DNA of 64,000 bases from Fragum whitleyi (taxonomy: Eukaryota > Mollusca > Bivalvia > Cardiida > Cardiidae): contig OX411549.1 of the NCBI GenBank assembly GCA_948146395.1, positions 31,332,693 to 31,396,692 on the forward strand, written 5' to 3'. Under the pieces are notes generated by a model. That model ran no database searches, was not told where the DNA came from, and saw nothing but the letters and a program-made list of their open reading frames with translations. This document shows, piece by piece, positions 34,640-48,800 of this stretch (the first letter of the stretch is position 1; each line of letters begins with the position of its first letter). Position numbers and translations under genes: made by a program.

Positions 34640-37600
34640 ATTCAATTTGGTAATCTAAGTCGTAGTACAAATCAATGCTTTGTGTTTATTTTTGATGCCC
34701 AATGGACCCAAAGAGTGTTTGTCAGCTGACCAATAAAACGCCATCAAATAGATAAATAAAAAGGCGACCAGAAACAATACACTAATGGATAGTTCGAACG
34801 TTGGGAAAATATTTAATAAGTTATCCAAACGTTAAGTGACATTTAATTTATCTTAACACTTGGTGGCCATTATCCGACTTATCGACCAGTCCGATTTGAG
34901 CCGAGAATCTGTGTGACTACGAGTATTATAATTGACCAGTTTAACTTGAATTCATAGGACAACATTGACATGTCAATTGTTGATGACCTTGATTAGTGAA
35001 TTAAATCGTCACAAACCGTAATACGAATTTATTATACTTCAAAGTTTTAGACTGAATATCTGTCTTTTGCCTTTTTAAGACATTGGTATACGTCGAATTT
35101 TTGAAACTTACCAATATCCCCAATGCGCCCCGAGCGCAAAGTAAACATGAAGTGACGTCACAGATTATAGTGACGTCACCCTTCTACCTCCTGCGATGTT
35201 ATGATCAAGGCGGTTCTTGGCTGAACCTGAGAGACACTTTAAATGGACAGATTAGTAAAATTAAAACGTATTTATAAGTATTTATATCTTTTTTTATTTG
35301 CATGTTATTAACAGACATGCTTTTAACTGTAGCATTCTGTATTATACTCGGTTATATAATCAACGAAGCAATGGAAAATGGCCGCCCTTACCGGTGCGAT
35401 CTTTTCCTATGTTCCCGGCGAGCAGTTCACACGGTTCGTTACAAATCGCAGTCTTAAACCTGGGAGGTATTGGAGTATGTTACAAGTCATCCGAGGAAAA
35501 AAATGGCCAAAATATGAAAGGTCTGGGGCTTATGGTTCAATAGAAGAAAGTTTAAAGACACTCAAGCTATATCCTTTAACTTCGTCAAGTAGCACAGTAG
35601 CCGGCTAGATTGAGAAGCGATACATACTTTGTATAGTTCCAAAAGGTACTACTACTTGCCTAAATTTAAAGTTGTTTGTAACACAATTTTAAAGGTTTCT
35701 TTCTTTAACTCTTTGTGAAGCTAAAAGATATTCAATAATCAAGGATATTATTTTGAATTACTTAAAGCAACATATATCATTTCAAGCATCTTGGTTAAGT
35801 ATAAAATGTCTTCAATCCAGATCTAAAGGCCCGAGACCGAACGGTTTTAGGCAGATTTTATTTAGATTCTCTTCTTTATTTTCACGTAAAGTACGACTCA
35901 CACAACATAGGGGTTATTGCGATTTGAGACACAAATTTTAGTATCTAAATAAAGGACCATTAGGCAATACAATTATGAAATTGACATTCGTTTCATTCAA
36001 AACCATTCTAATTCGCTCCCTCAGTACTCCATTCATTCCAAACGCCCAATCAAACCAAACAAAACCGCTCCAAAATCACCAAAAAAGATAAGATCAACAA
36101 CTTCAAAATAAATATAGCTAGAAAAATCGCGAATTCACTGACATATTTAAAATGATACGCAAAACAATACAATATACAATACAGTTCTTTAATGCCTCCA
36201 GTTCTGAAGATATTGTATAGAGCAATAGCATATTTTAACATGATCATGTGAAAAAAAACCCCAAATATTGGTGTATTAATATCAATATTTAATTTTTACG
36301 ATTTACATAATATTTTCTTTTTTTCCAAACATCGTGTATTCTTACACAAACGCTCAACCTCGCACTCGAATATTTACATAAGCATCGACGTAGGCGTGCA
36401 AACGAACATGCTCGTAAGCATCTGCCTGTACACCCTGCGGAAGGGCGCTTTGTAAACTGATAGTGTTATATTAAAACAACGTTATATGTTTGATAAGTTT
36501 TCATTCATATAGCAATATTATGAAAAGGTATCGTTAAGAATGACAGTTCTGAACTTCTACCAAGCGTCGGTGGCAACGACGCTCCCATTAGACGTAAAGT
36601 TAAGGCAAAATTTTCGAGAGAAGTAAGTTCTTCTGCAAGCGAATTGCCGAAGATAGATTTCACCTCACAAAAATAGCTCTAGAGATCTCCGTTTTCTTAC
36701 ATTCTAATGAATGATGGACAATCGGTTCTATGTTCGTAACATCGCGAAATTCACACAAGGTATCAATAAAGTGAATTGGTGTCGTCCAAAGTTTGGCCAA
36801 AGCATTTGTTTATGTCTAAAAGAGCTTTAGTTTGACACACTGTAGACTATACTTGGACTGATTTCAGGGTATAACACTTGAGAAACAGATAAATTCTTGA
36901 TGATTAGATAAACGCTGTTACCACAAAAGTTCTTCTTTCTCATATATAGCACTATAAATAGTTCGTTCCCATAGAGATATACTTGGAAAAGCATTTTCTT
37001 TGAAATAATTATTCATAAGAAAAGACAAAATATACTTTTCTAAAATTTGGCAAATACCTGGAATGAAGCCCAATCGTACAGTTTGCTTATTTGAAGTGTA
37101 CATCATATATTTACAGGTAAAGATCTCTTTAGGAAATCTGTTTTACATGAAAAATATGAAAGCTCTAGGCTTTACGATTAAGGCCGAGAAGATACGTGTA
37201 CGCATTTTTATCGGGCTTTAACCTCTTGAGATCTCTACGCACATGCATAAGTATTTCTTTTTGTCTTTTAATAAACTGAACCGAAACATTTAACTTTCTA
37301 AGGAGAAGTTTATTATATAAAGTGTTAATTTTGAAATGAAAGTGTGCCGGTGTGATGTAATTGAGCGGCAATCCTAAGACCGAAACAAATACGCCAAGTT
37401 TTATTATTGTTGTTGTTGTTGTTGTGGATCAGTATCTCTGAGAGCGAAATATGGCAGACCGGTATAGCTGCAAAATACGACAGGAAGGTTGCACAGACCT
37501 ATGTAAAATAAGACCATTCAACGCGTAAGGTGATGTGTGTGAGTCGTGCTAATGATACAGAGGTTTTATGCAATCGGGTACTACAAAACTTTTCAAATGC

Positions 37601-37730
37601 GACGGTCAGACTCGAGACGGGTTTCAAGAATTATTTGAAACGTATTTTAAATGTACAACAATTCTGGTGCATTTTAATTTGAATAAGGGTGAACGCGGCT
37701 ATTTACAAGTTTTCAGTCAAATCGCGGTGG
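34640..37730. other. Upstream region of gene B
   Basis: It holds the CRE-like pair at 35153-35178, a dispersed repeat fragment near 35975-36110 and no convincing exon. A 76-codon plus-strand frame at 35378-35608 is unrecognised. Confidence 0.5.
35153..35178. promoter_or_regulatory. Pair of palindromic CRE-like sites upstream of gene B
   Basis: Two perfect TGACGTCA octamers lie at 35153-35160 and 35171-35178, 18 bp apart, about 515 bp upstream of the gene B start codon. TGACGTCA is the consensus binding site of CREB/ATF bZIP proteins. The same octamer also occurs in local MITEs, so a role in gene B is only an inference. Confidence 0.3.
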
Positions 37731-38240
37731 CTGGGACACAGGCGATTGATTCACAATCCGAGTTTATGCATTTGTGTAATTTGATTTGGATTGTGAAACA
37801 ATTACCTGTTGACTAGAGCACCTAAAGATTTATTTCGGGTTTCTCTCTAACGATTACTGTTATAAGCCTACGTCATTACCTAGCCTACCGCTTCTACCCT
37901 CTTAAGTTTACTATTATCCACCGATTGGTAGAAGCGACAGACTTTAAACTATGACATTATCTGGACAATTCATTAGGTGTATTTATTCTTTTTTAAACAA
38001 TGGCATCAGAAATTCATCCTTTAACAAAACTATTCATAATACCGAAAAAAATAATTAATAAAAACCTCGTAATTACAGCCTTTTTGGTTGAAGATAAACG
38101 CTTTATGTTGTGAGATGAAAACACCCCAATCGATGATTATTTATGTTTTGTGTCTGACTGATTTGAGCAATAAATAAGAGAAACACCAGTCTTTTAATTC
38201 GGGGGAGAGGGGGTCATTCAGTTAGTAAAACTTCATTAGC
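37730..38240. repeat. Repeat related in reverse to 42030-42375
   Basis: GAGGGTAGAAG, TTTTAATTCGG and GGTGCTNNAGTC words match 42030-42375 on the opposite strand. A hairpin built on GATTGATTCACAATCC lies at about 37731-37807. Confidence 0.5.
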
Positions 38241-38999
38241 CACAACGGCTTACGTTGGTAAAAATGAAGTAAGACTGCTGTTAATTTTGTCTTATATTGG
38301 TTTGGCGTGTTGATATTGAATAACTTTTCTGACTGTTTTTTCGAGTTCATAAAGAAATGAATATTCTAGACACTATAATTACATGCTATACTCCCCCTCT
38401 CTCTCTATTCTTTACTATAGACTTGAGAACAAATTGGACATGCAAAACAAATTTAAATTTACGGCGAGAAATGACGATATTTTTGTCGAGCCACTTTCCC
38501 TTTATTATTTTTTACATGTATAATTTCTCTTTTCACAACGAATGCAATATAAAAGTCTAGAATACCATCAGAAACGTTCACCATCAATACTGTCAGTGCT
38601 TTGATTACTGCTCTTGACCATGTATACGACTATGTCAGGGGTATAGAAATGGACGTTTGTGAAAATTTTCGTAAATAGACAAGTAACGATGTGAAATTAA
38701 CAATCAACTCGACCAAATACATTCTAAACTGCTTGTTCAGCGCTCCATTCAATGCATTGAAAATACTAACTCAAATGCTTAGGAAACGCTCCGAAATCTT
38801 CTAAAAACACTTCGAGATTTTATTTAAGGGAGACAATAAAATATCGTTTTTTCGTCCAATAAACTACCCCTATTTCTATACGTCCGTCAAAGTCGGAACG
38901 TAGTTTGGGATCAACCATGGCACCCGGCGTCTTGACGGCGTCCACTTTTTAGTTCAGAGCAGAACTCTGTCCAGTTTACTCGAAATTTGGGAGTTAAAA

Positions 39000-39310
39000 T
39001 TCTTCTTCTGATAACGGTGCGCAGTGCTCAAGAACCATAACTCTACCTGGCTTACTTTTTGAATAATCGCCCTTTCTTGTTTTTCATACTTGGATCTTGT
39101 GTGGAGCATATCTTTTAAAGTATACGAGCTGTGGTCATGACATTTCGTCGGTAGATAGATCTCATCAAAGGGGAGTACAAAACAACCATAACACCCCTGG
39201 CCTATTTTTTGAGTTATTGTCCTCTGTTTTTTCATACTTTTGAAAGTATAATATCTATAGATGTTTGACTTCATTCTCACTAGAATGACCACAAGAACCA
39301 TGACTAAATA
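39000..39310. repeat. Two-unit degenerate tandem repeat
   Basis: Units share AGAACCATAACTCTACCTGG / CAACCATAACACCCCTGG, then TTTTTTGAGTTATNGCCCT and TTTTCATACTT. Confidence 0.65.
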
Positions 39311-39819
39311 TTGACTTTTTGATTTAATTTAGATCCTGTCTAACAGTGCACATCCATGAGTGTGACGGGCGTATGTTGTGACAATTTGTTATCATTACTC
39401 GCTCCTTCAATCCATACAAATTAATTCCGCAGTTACTCCGAAATCATTTACCTTATCAATTTCACGACGTTATTAATTGTAGATTTGTTTACTCGATTTT
39501 AGAATTACAACTGTGTAATAGTCGAGATATAGAGGATATCGAATGAGTGGTCATAAATACCGAATTTATTACACAAGTCATCTAGAAACAGATACAAACA
39601 AGGCTTTCCCGATTTTTTATTAGTTTTAACAGACAAGTAAAATAAATTTGGTATGTTATGAGAAAAAGTTTGCTATGTTTATAAGATGACCTGAACTTTT
39701 GCGATTAATAGAGGGAATTCCAGAAATTTATCGATTCAAGTTAATTAGCGATTACTTAGTAACTTTGGTGCTACGGGCTGTCGGGTTTACCAAAAACGGG
39801 GCCCCGAATGATGAAATAT

Positions 39820-40242
39820 ATAGAGGATAATCGTTTGTTTCAGTGTAAGACCGATTTATATTTCATTGAGTGAACAACAAAAGCTATATTTTCACGAGTA
39901 GCGGAGCCACGAGTGAAGATATAATTTTTGTTGTTCATGAAATGAAATATAAATCGATCTTACACGACAAACAAACGATTATTCTATTTCTTTAATGCAA
40001 AAATGAGACAAAATGTGAAATTTCTATGGCATATCTTCGTAAAGCGCGTCATTTTGCACGTGATTGCTATGAAACGTTCATCGTGACGTCACTTATCCCC
40101 CCCCGTGTAGATGACGTCAGATAGAATGAAATGCACAAAAGAAGGGTATAAGTTTTTGATAATTTCACTGCTTTTGCGGTGAGATTATCAAGTGATAATC
40201 TACCGTTATTTCTCGATAAACCACCGAAAAGCATTAAAGAAA
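39820..40242 (+). mobile_element. Hairpin MITE family 2, copy 4
   Basis: It is close to copy 1 from ATAGAGGATAATC to GCATTAAAGAAA, including both GACGTCA sites. It runs straight into a degenerate satellite at its right end. Confidence 0.72.
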
Positions 40243-40870
40243 AAAAGTCTTCTCTGAAACTACTGGTCAGAATTAAACGATACTTTACAGAAATGATCCC
40301 CAAGACATGCGTTTTCGGATTCATTAGTTTAATTCTGATCGGTATAATAACATGGACGATACCGCTTTTCATGTCACCAAAAAATGGGTCCAAAATGGTG
40401 AACTATTAAAAAAATTCTCTCTACAACTTTTGTACAGAAATTAAATTTCTTTCACCAGAATGATCTTTCGGACGAGCTCTTTCCGATTTCTTCGTTAAAT
40501 TCTGAATGCGTTGATATCATGGGTGCCAACGGCTGCCGCGTCATCAAGAAATGGTCCCATATGGTGAAATTTTAAATAAATCTTCTTAATGAAACTACAC
40601 ATCAGAATTCAACATTATTTCACAGGAATAACTCTTGGAACATGCTATTTCAAATTTGTTCGTTCAATTCTGATTGAGTAGATATCATGGGTTCTATTGG
40701 CTACCGCGTCATGAAAAATTGGCCTTATGGGTATTTTTATAATCGTTTTCTATGAAAGTACCTATCAGAATTCAACCAAACTTCACTGAAATGATCCTTA
40801 GGATATGCTCTTTTAGATCTCTTTATTAAATTCTTGTTGGGCATCGAACTTAGGTACTGGAGGCTTTCAC
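40243..40870. repeat. Degenerate tandem array, about 160 bp per unit
   Basis: Four units share CAGAATTCAACNNNACTTNAC, AGAATGATC and AAATTCTGATNG. It abuts a family 2 MITE. A second array of similar period, with CCTTTGACCCAG and TTGGTAGNNGAT words, runs from about 40900 to 41240. Confidence 0.75.
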
Positions 40871-42399
40871 GCCAGCATTAAAGGTGCCAAAAAGGAGAAA
40901 TAAAAAAAAGCTAAACGTCTAAAACTAGGAATAGGAGTGATTTTGTGTAGGACTGTATTGAGTCCATACTAAAGGTTGGTAGGCGATTGCCTCTAATTCT
41001 GGCACCATGTTGAACCTTTGACCCAGTTCTTGACCCTTAACCAACTTTCTTAAATTTTGAATAATTAGAGCTAGGACTGTTTTAAGTCAACAATAATGGT
41101 TGGTAGATGATGTCTTTGATTCGACCATCAAGTTAAACCTTTGACCCAGACCATTTCCTTTGACCTACTTTCTTTTATTTACAATTATAGGGTCGATGAC
41201 TGTATTACATTATCAGTAAGATTTAAATTTTCACAAACTTTAACCTGCTTCCTAAAAACACCATTTACTTAAAATTGAATTCAAGCAAAATGTTCTTCTG
41301 GTTTTCTTGTGGCAATTGCAATGGAGTGATACTTGGCCCTCCTTGGCCTCCAGTATTTCCTTTTAAGCACTGATGCTCCCCTTGGTGAGATATATCCACA
41401 AACGAAGATTCGAAAATTTAGAGATGTTGAAGATTTTAGATTTTAGAAAGACATTCTATTATAAATATGTTGATAATCGTAGACACATGTGGGGGCTAGG
41501 AAAGGATGTGATGGTAGTGCTGGTGTTAGAAATACCAGGAATCCATATTGGACAATGACCTTATCAGAGTCTATACACTGTATTATTAAAACGAAAAGTA
41601 GTAAAGTCCTAGTTAATCTAAGGACCACCCTATTTTAATCAAAGCACTGAAAGTACTGATGGTGAACGAATCTGTTGGCATTCTAAAGTGATATATTGAA
41701 TTCGTTAAGAAAAGAGAAATTATAAATGTAAAAAAATAATCAAGGGAAAGTGTCTTGTCAAAATTCTAAATTCAAAGAAAGAGAAAGAGAGGAAAAGAAA
41801 GGTAGAGAGGGTGACAGACAGGGGCAGACAGATAAACAGAGAGCGATAAGCATAGAGAAAAGAAAACAGGCAACTATAGTGTCTAGACCAATGACTCTTT
41901 TCTTAACTCAAAACATAGCAGCCAGAAGGTAATTCAATTTCCACATGCGGAACCCATATTTTAGCAGATGAAATAGCAGTCTTTCTGCATTTTGACTTTT
42001 AAACGTTATCCGCTATGGCTCTGGAACGACCTGCATGGGGTCCCCCCCCCCATCCTCCGAATTAAAAGACCGCTGTTTCGTAATTGTAATTATAGGGTTT
42101 TTGTCTCTTTCGGTAATATTCAGTCTTGTGATACCATTGCGTAAAATTTCGATAAAATCTATGTAGGAAGGTATTTTGTACAGCTAATTAATTGTCCAAA
42201 TATAGTCGTTGTTTAATTTCTATTGCTCCTACCAAACGGCGGATAATTATAAACCTAAGAGGGTAGAAGATGGCAGCTACGAACGGATGTATGTTAATTA
42301 TAGTTTTGGTGCGGGAAATAACAATTTCCATGGTAAGGTAAAGGTGCTACAGTCCACAGGCGATTGATTCACAATCCAAATTTCGTTTTTTGTAATATT

Positions 42400-44290
42400 T
42401 TACATACTTCCGGTAAAACTAACAGATGAATGATTGGATTGAGGTAATTCTAGAGCCATCAGAGGGATAGACGCGCTACTATACAGTTGTAGTTACTATG
42501 TCAAGTACTTTGAAGAAAAATAGTTTGTTATCAGTGTAAAACTAGAGGCCAAAAAATGGGCTTTAAACAGCGTAGCTGCAGGTTAAGTATTCTATAGTTA
42601 CGACGTTTCAGTCTCCATTCGATGTTAAAATTTGAAATTAGATCTATCGTGTTATGATATCTGTTCATTTGATTCTTTTATTTATTTATCTATTTACGAC
42701 ATTCATATAGTAACAGTAAATCGTACCGAGATTGCTATATCCCCTGTTTTCCGGCCTTGTTTGAAAAAAAAAAAAAAAGAAAAACAACAGGGAATGGGAT
42801 TTGGGTAATATGATACAAAAATACCAATAACCGAAGATATTTACATTACACAAGTATGCAAAAACAAGGCTTAAGATAAAAACGGGATTTAAGCAAGAGG
42901 TGTAAATTTGGTAGTTGAGAACATAAGTTGTCTTGTAATGGGTTAAATTTTACTTCATATCAAGGTTGGTCACGGTCAAGTGGTGCGTGTTTATGTTTTA
43001 ATGAGAATTTGGACTAAATACCGTATTTTACCTTTGAGACGCGCCCTCCCTAATAAACGCGCTCCCCCATAAATACAATTCCCAGACCCTTGACTATACG
43101 ATCAACAACATCCAACCGTCCACGGTCCGTGGTGAAAAATCCGGTCTCGAATTTAATTTCATTAGCTGCTTCTCCACGACGTAATGTTTAAAAGATTGTG
43201 GGTTAACTATCTTTTAAAAAATTCCTATCAGGATAAGGCTGTTTGCGTCGTTAAAAGATCGTTCAACATCTGAAAAACTAGCGCGTCCTAAATCGCGCAG
43301 TTTTCCGGAAGCGCGAAAGGTTAAAATTTAATACAAAATAAAAACTATTTCTCGTCATTCTTCATAAGTCACATGCGAACAAAATCCCCTTTCTTCACGT
43401 TGTTACGAAAATATTTCTGAAATCATTTTACCTTCTGCAAGTATACAAAATACCCGAGTCAAATGATTAAATCCTAGTCACAATTCATACTGTTAAAATA
43501 GGAAAACCCCGTAAAATCTCGTGTGTGACTTATTTCAAAAGCGACGTCGCCGCTTGCATGAATCTGGGGACTTCAAAGGGTGCCGACACGCGGTGACCCA
43601 GCTAGCTCCAGACGTGTTGTGTTTTCACTACGAAACACTTCCACTTCATGTACCGGGTGCATTTACACATCACATAATTTTAGGATCTATTACAGGATTA
43701 TTTATTTCATACGTGAATAGGTAATGATTTATTAGACCGCTTTGGTCATCGGAACATTGAATATTGCATCGTCTGGAAGATTCATATCTTGTACAAATAA
43801 TAACAATAATATTAAATAATAATCTCGGCTTCTGCTAACACAATCACTTGCTTTTGAAAGCTGCAATTAATGGTCGAAGGTGACCGTATTTCGATAGATG
43901 ACTTTTAATGATAGAATTACAATTCATTAGATAACATTTTATTTTATTTTTTAAATTTATAACCTTCAAAGATAAATAGGAAAGCGTATTAGGTAGCGCA
44001 CGTATTTCAATCGATAATTACGAACATGTTAACAGTTTGCTTCTCTTAGGTATCAAAATACATATTTTTTAATTAAGCAAAAGGGTCTGAAATAATAGCG
44101 CCCCACGACGTTTTGCATCGCGCCCGGGCGCGTTTAATAGCAGAAAATACGGTAGGAACATTCCATTCGTTTGTAAACTTGACCTTTCGTAACTTATAAG
44201 CAAAGACTTCATTCATAAGAAGGCAGGTAAAATCGTAGTAGCTCATCACGTGTGGTATGGCCAATCAGGGGTGTGTAGAAGTTCAAGAGT
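42400..44290 (-). repeat. Long repeat, inverted partner of 26263-26950, with an insertion
   Basis: It has the same sequence in reverse, split by an extra block that includes the TA-flanked element at 43021-44152. Poly-A and poly-C tracts mark the area. Confidence 0.68.
43021..44152. mobile_element. TA-flanked non-autonomous DNA transposon candidate
   Basis: Ends CCGTATTTTACC and GAAAATACGG are inverted, with TA on both outer sides. Sub-ends are GACGCGCCC and GGGCGCG. The 1.1-kb interior has no long frame; the longest (43521-43724) is unrecognised. Confidence 0.55.
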
Positions 44291-44299
44291 TCACGACCT

Positions 44300-45150
44300 A
44301 AATAAACACATATTTCCGGCAAATTACTACAAGTTGCAACAGCAAAGGCTTAGATCAAAAACATAGCATCTGTCTATAAAAAGTATAGACACAAACTTTG
44401 TTTTTGCTCTTAACCCTCGAAAAGCTTACGCGGATAATCAAAACGCTTCACTAAACACTGCAACCTCACTTTGTGTTTTTAAATGGCAATTTTCATTATC
44501 TTCACTTGATGAAGAATGCTAGTATCATGCCATTAACGAAATAAACCTATTAAGATCCTACAGGATTTTCCATACACAGTATATAACACTGGTGAACGAA
44601 AATTTCGTTCACCAAAAAACGAAAACCCGTCTACCAACCAACTGGAAATTAAGGAAAAGGGAGGTAAACCATTATTCGGAAAGGGTCATACGTTCCATCT
44701 ACGACTTACGTATAAAAAAGATAGGTTCAACAACAATGTATTCCACATCAAGCATTGAAAGTCAATACATGTACCTTTAGCAACGAGGCAAGAAAACACT
44801 TAAGGCGCGTATTTCAAAATTTGATGTTGTCAATTTAGTAGAGAATTACAGGTATTTTCGAATTTTGGTCCACATTGATGCACTTCATGTAATGGACCTA
44901 CTACGATAATGTTTGACTAGTAATCAATACGCAAATGGAGGTTCAATTGTTTGAGAATTGCGGACTAAAACTGGGGAAACTATTTCGAGTGGTTAAGGTA
45001 GTGGAACCGTAATACTTTCGGAACATTTTGGAACTCGTGAACTTTCACAATGTTGATTTCATTAGGAAATCTCGGTAAACACTGTTAAAGTGCATTACTG
45101 TCGAAACGTTGCGGAACTATTACGGGTCCAATACTTTAAGTAAGATAACC
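44300..45150. other. Region downstream of gene C
   Basis: It should contain the gene C 3' UTR. I find no AATAAA on the minus strand within 600 bp of the stop, so the polyadenylation site is undetermined. Confidence 0.4.
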
Positions 45151-45151
45151 G

Positions 45152-45851
45152 TTAATCCTCTCTGTGACTTAAAAGAAGGGATAAAAGAGTAGTTGTACCT
45201 AAGCCATTAAACACGGAAATGGTGATGAATATCATGAAATCTATTTGAGGAAAGACGTTTAGCCATCGTTCTTTTCCATTTCGTTCGTCTGTGCTATTAC
45301 AGCATACTTTAAACATATCAATTGCTGGCCAATTTCCATGTTGTATGATACTGTATAGCTTATGCTGACAAATTGAGTATAAGACAAGAAAAATACTACC
45401 AGACAAAAGGAAGATAGTGTAAATGACCAGTAAGGAAACATGAAGTGAATTGTGAGGTAGGGAGTCAACTATAACGGTCATAAAAATGGTATAACCAAAG
45501 AAGATCATTATTGAAATGGTTCCCTTTTCGCCGTAAGATATTGGTATAAGGAACGGGAACCCGCTCATCAAGGACATTGATATAGGCGGTAAAAGGACTG
45601 TCAGTGTTTCAAAAGTTCCCCGTCTTTCGACTTTGAAATGAATGTCAATGAATGTGACGTTGCTATCAAGTCTTGTGTCTTGACGACTGCTGATCAGGTT
45701 CCATTCTGCGTTCTTTACATACTCGTCTAGTTTGACATTTCCGACGTAACGCAAATCAACAGACGAAGACGACTCTTCTTCAACGTAGAATGTTAACACG
45801 CATGTTTGGGTATCGAAGGGGTAAAACTCGACGTTAACCTCGCACACAAAA
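45152..45851 (-). CDS. Gene C exon 3 (Cys-loop, M1-M4, stop)
   Basis: The acceptor ATCGTTTCAG precedes FVCEVNVEFYPFDTQTC. One exon carries the Cys-loop, loop C, all four membrane segments and the stop. It is nearly the same as the gene D exon up to M3. Confidence 0.92.
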
Positions 45852-48800
45852 CTGAAACGATAAAAAAGCAATGCATAGAATTTTAGGGACTTTCTTCGTC
45901 TAAATAACCTTATTACGAAGAGCACTGTGAGCTACTTTGGTTCACCAATATCTTTCGTTCGTCTATCTAAAACATCACACTCCTTTTCACTCAAACCGTA
46001 TGTCAAATAGCCTTTTCATTTTTTGTGACTCGCCACATGAATGAGTATCACATTACTTTAAAAAAATATAGCCATATTTTTACCGAAATTCCGATTTAAT
46101 AAAGCAATAAGATCAAAATCCTCCAAACGTACAATATATACATAGTTATGTTGCATCGTATAGAACTCTTTTGTGATATGACTAAATACTATATTGCGAC
46201 TATCTCGAATTATTTTTGTGTGTACCGATAAATATATATACATGTATAAGGTTTACAAAAAAATCTTTGAAAATCTTAATTTCCCGAATCAAATTCAGAG
46301 CTTTACACTATGAACAGTGTTATAACAGAAAGAGTCAGAGTTTTTTCAGACATTTCTGGTTTAAGCTGTAATAAAAACGACCTGGTCGTAATCTTTATAA
46401 TTGATTTACTTTCAGGTAATATAAATTAAACCACATTCAAAAGCTCAGCGGAGTTCGGAGATTATGAGGTACATCTGAGATATTATTGTTAAGCCTAACT
46501 ACATATTATGTTTCGAAAATATGCTCTTGTCAAATTCTTAACTATGGCCCTTGACACATGGACATTATACCTTCTTTAAAAGTGGACATCCTACCTTAAA
46601 GCGCCTTCGGGTACCCACTGCATGCTTCCATTTGTCTGTATACCAATTATATCCAACAATTTATCGCCAACATAGGGTGATTGTCCAACTGACTGCAAAG
46701 GAGAAAAGTATAAACTATAAAAAACAAATATTTTTTTTTCGCAGTGTTTTACGTCCCACTCATCAACTAGGGTCACATGGATCCGAGGCCTCGATTTTAA
46801 AGTCATCCGAAAGGCAGGGTAAGTGGGTATCGAACCAGGGGCCCCTGACCTCGGAGTCCAGTGGGTAACCATTAATCTAAATCCGCTCTCAACATTAGCT
46901 TCAGAAACAGTTGCGAATAAAAAAGGGTTAAAAAAAACAACATCAACAAAAAGAAACCAACATAAAATAAATAAATAAACCCCAACAAATAAATATATTT
47001 TACTTTATGTTTAATCTAAAAAAAATATAACTAGTCTGTGCAATATTAAACTGCATGTGTATTAACTATCTAAAAGCTCAGCCCAGTCAATGTATTTTCT
47101 TCATATATATTATCATTATCAGATTTTAATTTATATTTAACATGTCAATCCCTGTTTTAGTTTGTAATTGTCTTTCATAAAAAAACAAACAAATAAAAAC
47201 AACAAAAACCAATTTTAAGAGCGTCAAATACAGATTCATTCTTAAAAAAAAAAAAAAAAAATAAAAAAAAAAATGAAATGATAACGGAATAAGTCTGTGA
47301 GTCTCACATAGTTATCCTTGTCACGCTCAGCCATCCGAGATGTCATTGTCTTTCACAAGTGTGGGATAACGTTCCAAATGACATCACGACGTCATTTACA
47401 CACATTCTCAGTAAATATGTGCCATTTGTACATTTTTCTGTCGTTAAAAATTTCCATGACAACAAACAACCTAAAGGTTTGAATTATTATGGGTTGTTGA
47501 CAAAGGGAAGATTGCTGACTTTAACGAAATACTTGTGCTTCATCAGCACTGCAGATTTTGTTTTCGCTGACGTCAAAATGTGATCTTTTGCTAGGTTCGT
47601 AGCTGTCGCCAAATCAAAACATATTTGAGCCTGTGCGTGAGATTTCAAACAATTTCGAATATGCGTAAAGCAAAGACTCTGCCCAGCCTGTGCATCCGCA
47701 CAGTCTGACCAGAGTCCTCACTGTGCGTTAAGTGCATAGATAAGGTCTCAAAGTATTTGTAGACTATCAGGTAACTGTATATTTAAAGTTTGTGGCATTC
47801 TACGCTACCTTATGTTTGCACCTCACAAACATTTCAAATTGTTGGAAATGTCACGCACAGGCTCATTTTAAAAATTGATTTATTTGAAGGAATATGGGAG
47901 TATGATATTATTTCAAGTGAAGCAAATTCTGCACAGTCATCAGACCCATGCCAAAAGTTTATTTTTTTATGTTCCATTTCCGTTTTTCATATGTCTATAA
48001 TGATTTTAAAACTGTCTCAGAAATCATTAAATGGAACGTATATCAAGGCAAATGCAGAATAAAAATGAAACAGAGTGCTTTAAAATCTGTCAAAGTATTT
48101 TTATTTTGCGCCCAAAATTGTGAAATAACCAAAAAACATTCCGAATAATGATATTTACACAAAATATATTAATGTTTTCTTGTCAGGCGGAAGGTTTTAG
48201 TAGGTTTGTTACCGATCATTTTGAAAAACTGTACCATACACATTATCGCGGTATTTCTGCTATCTGATAGGGTTCCACACTAAGGAGAGTCAAGGAGTCC
48301 AAGACTTCTTGTTTACCAGTTGGGACTCCTTCCATTTGAAAGTAACGAGTCCGATGGACTCAAAGGGTCATATGAGAATATTTTGAAAAAAAAAAAAAAA
48401 TGCACAGAGCAGTGATTTTTTTCTAACACTTGCCAAAACTGTAGATCTTTTCACTACCAAAGTTGTTGGGGAAAACATTTGCTTGCACTCTGTAGTGTTT
48501 TGAGAAAAAATCTATTCTCTTGGAAGAACATTGTTAATAACAAGCAATTTCTTCTTTTCCGCAATATTCTTCCATTATGAAAAATTAGGACTCGTTGATT
48601 TCATGTGTTAGGAGTCTGATTTACTCCTTGATTTCAGGAGTTAGTGTTAACCCCTGTCTGGGCGTTCAAAAATTGATTCAAACTTAAAAAAAATGTTCCT
48701 GTGTGAAAAGAATCTGTTTTGTTCGATACAAAATCTCATGATGGCTTCTATATATACAGAGAGAAAGAATAAAGCATTGTCATTAAAAATTCTCACAACC

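Noticed and set aside
35378..35608. 76-codon plus-strand frame with moderate GC content
   Set aside because: No homology recognised, no splice sites or partner exons, and two overlapping frames are equally open.
37568..37816. 82-codon plus-strand frame
   Set aside because: Overlaps a hairpin and a dispersed repeat shared with 42030-42375; no recognisable domain.
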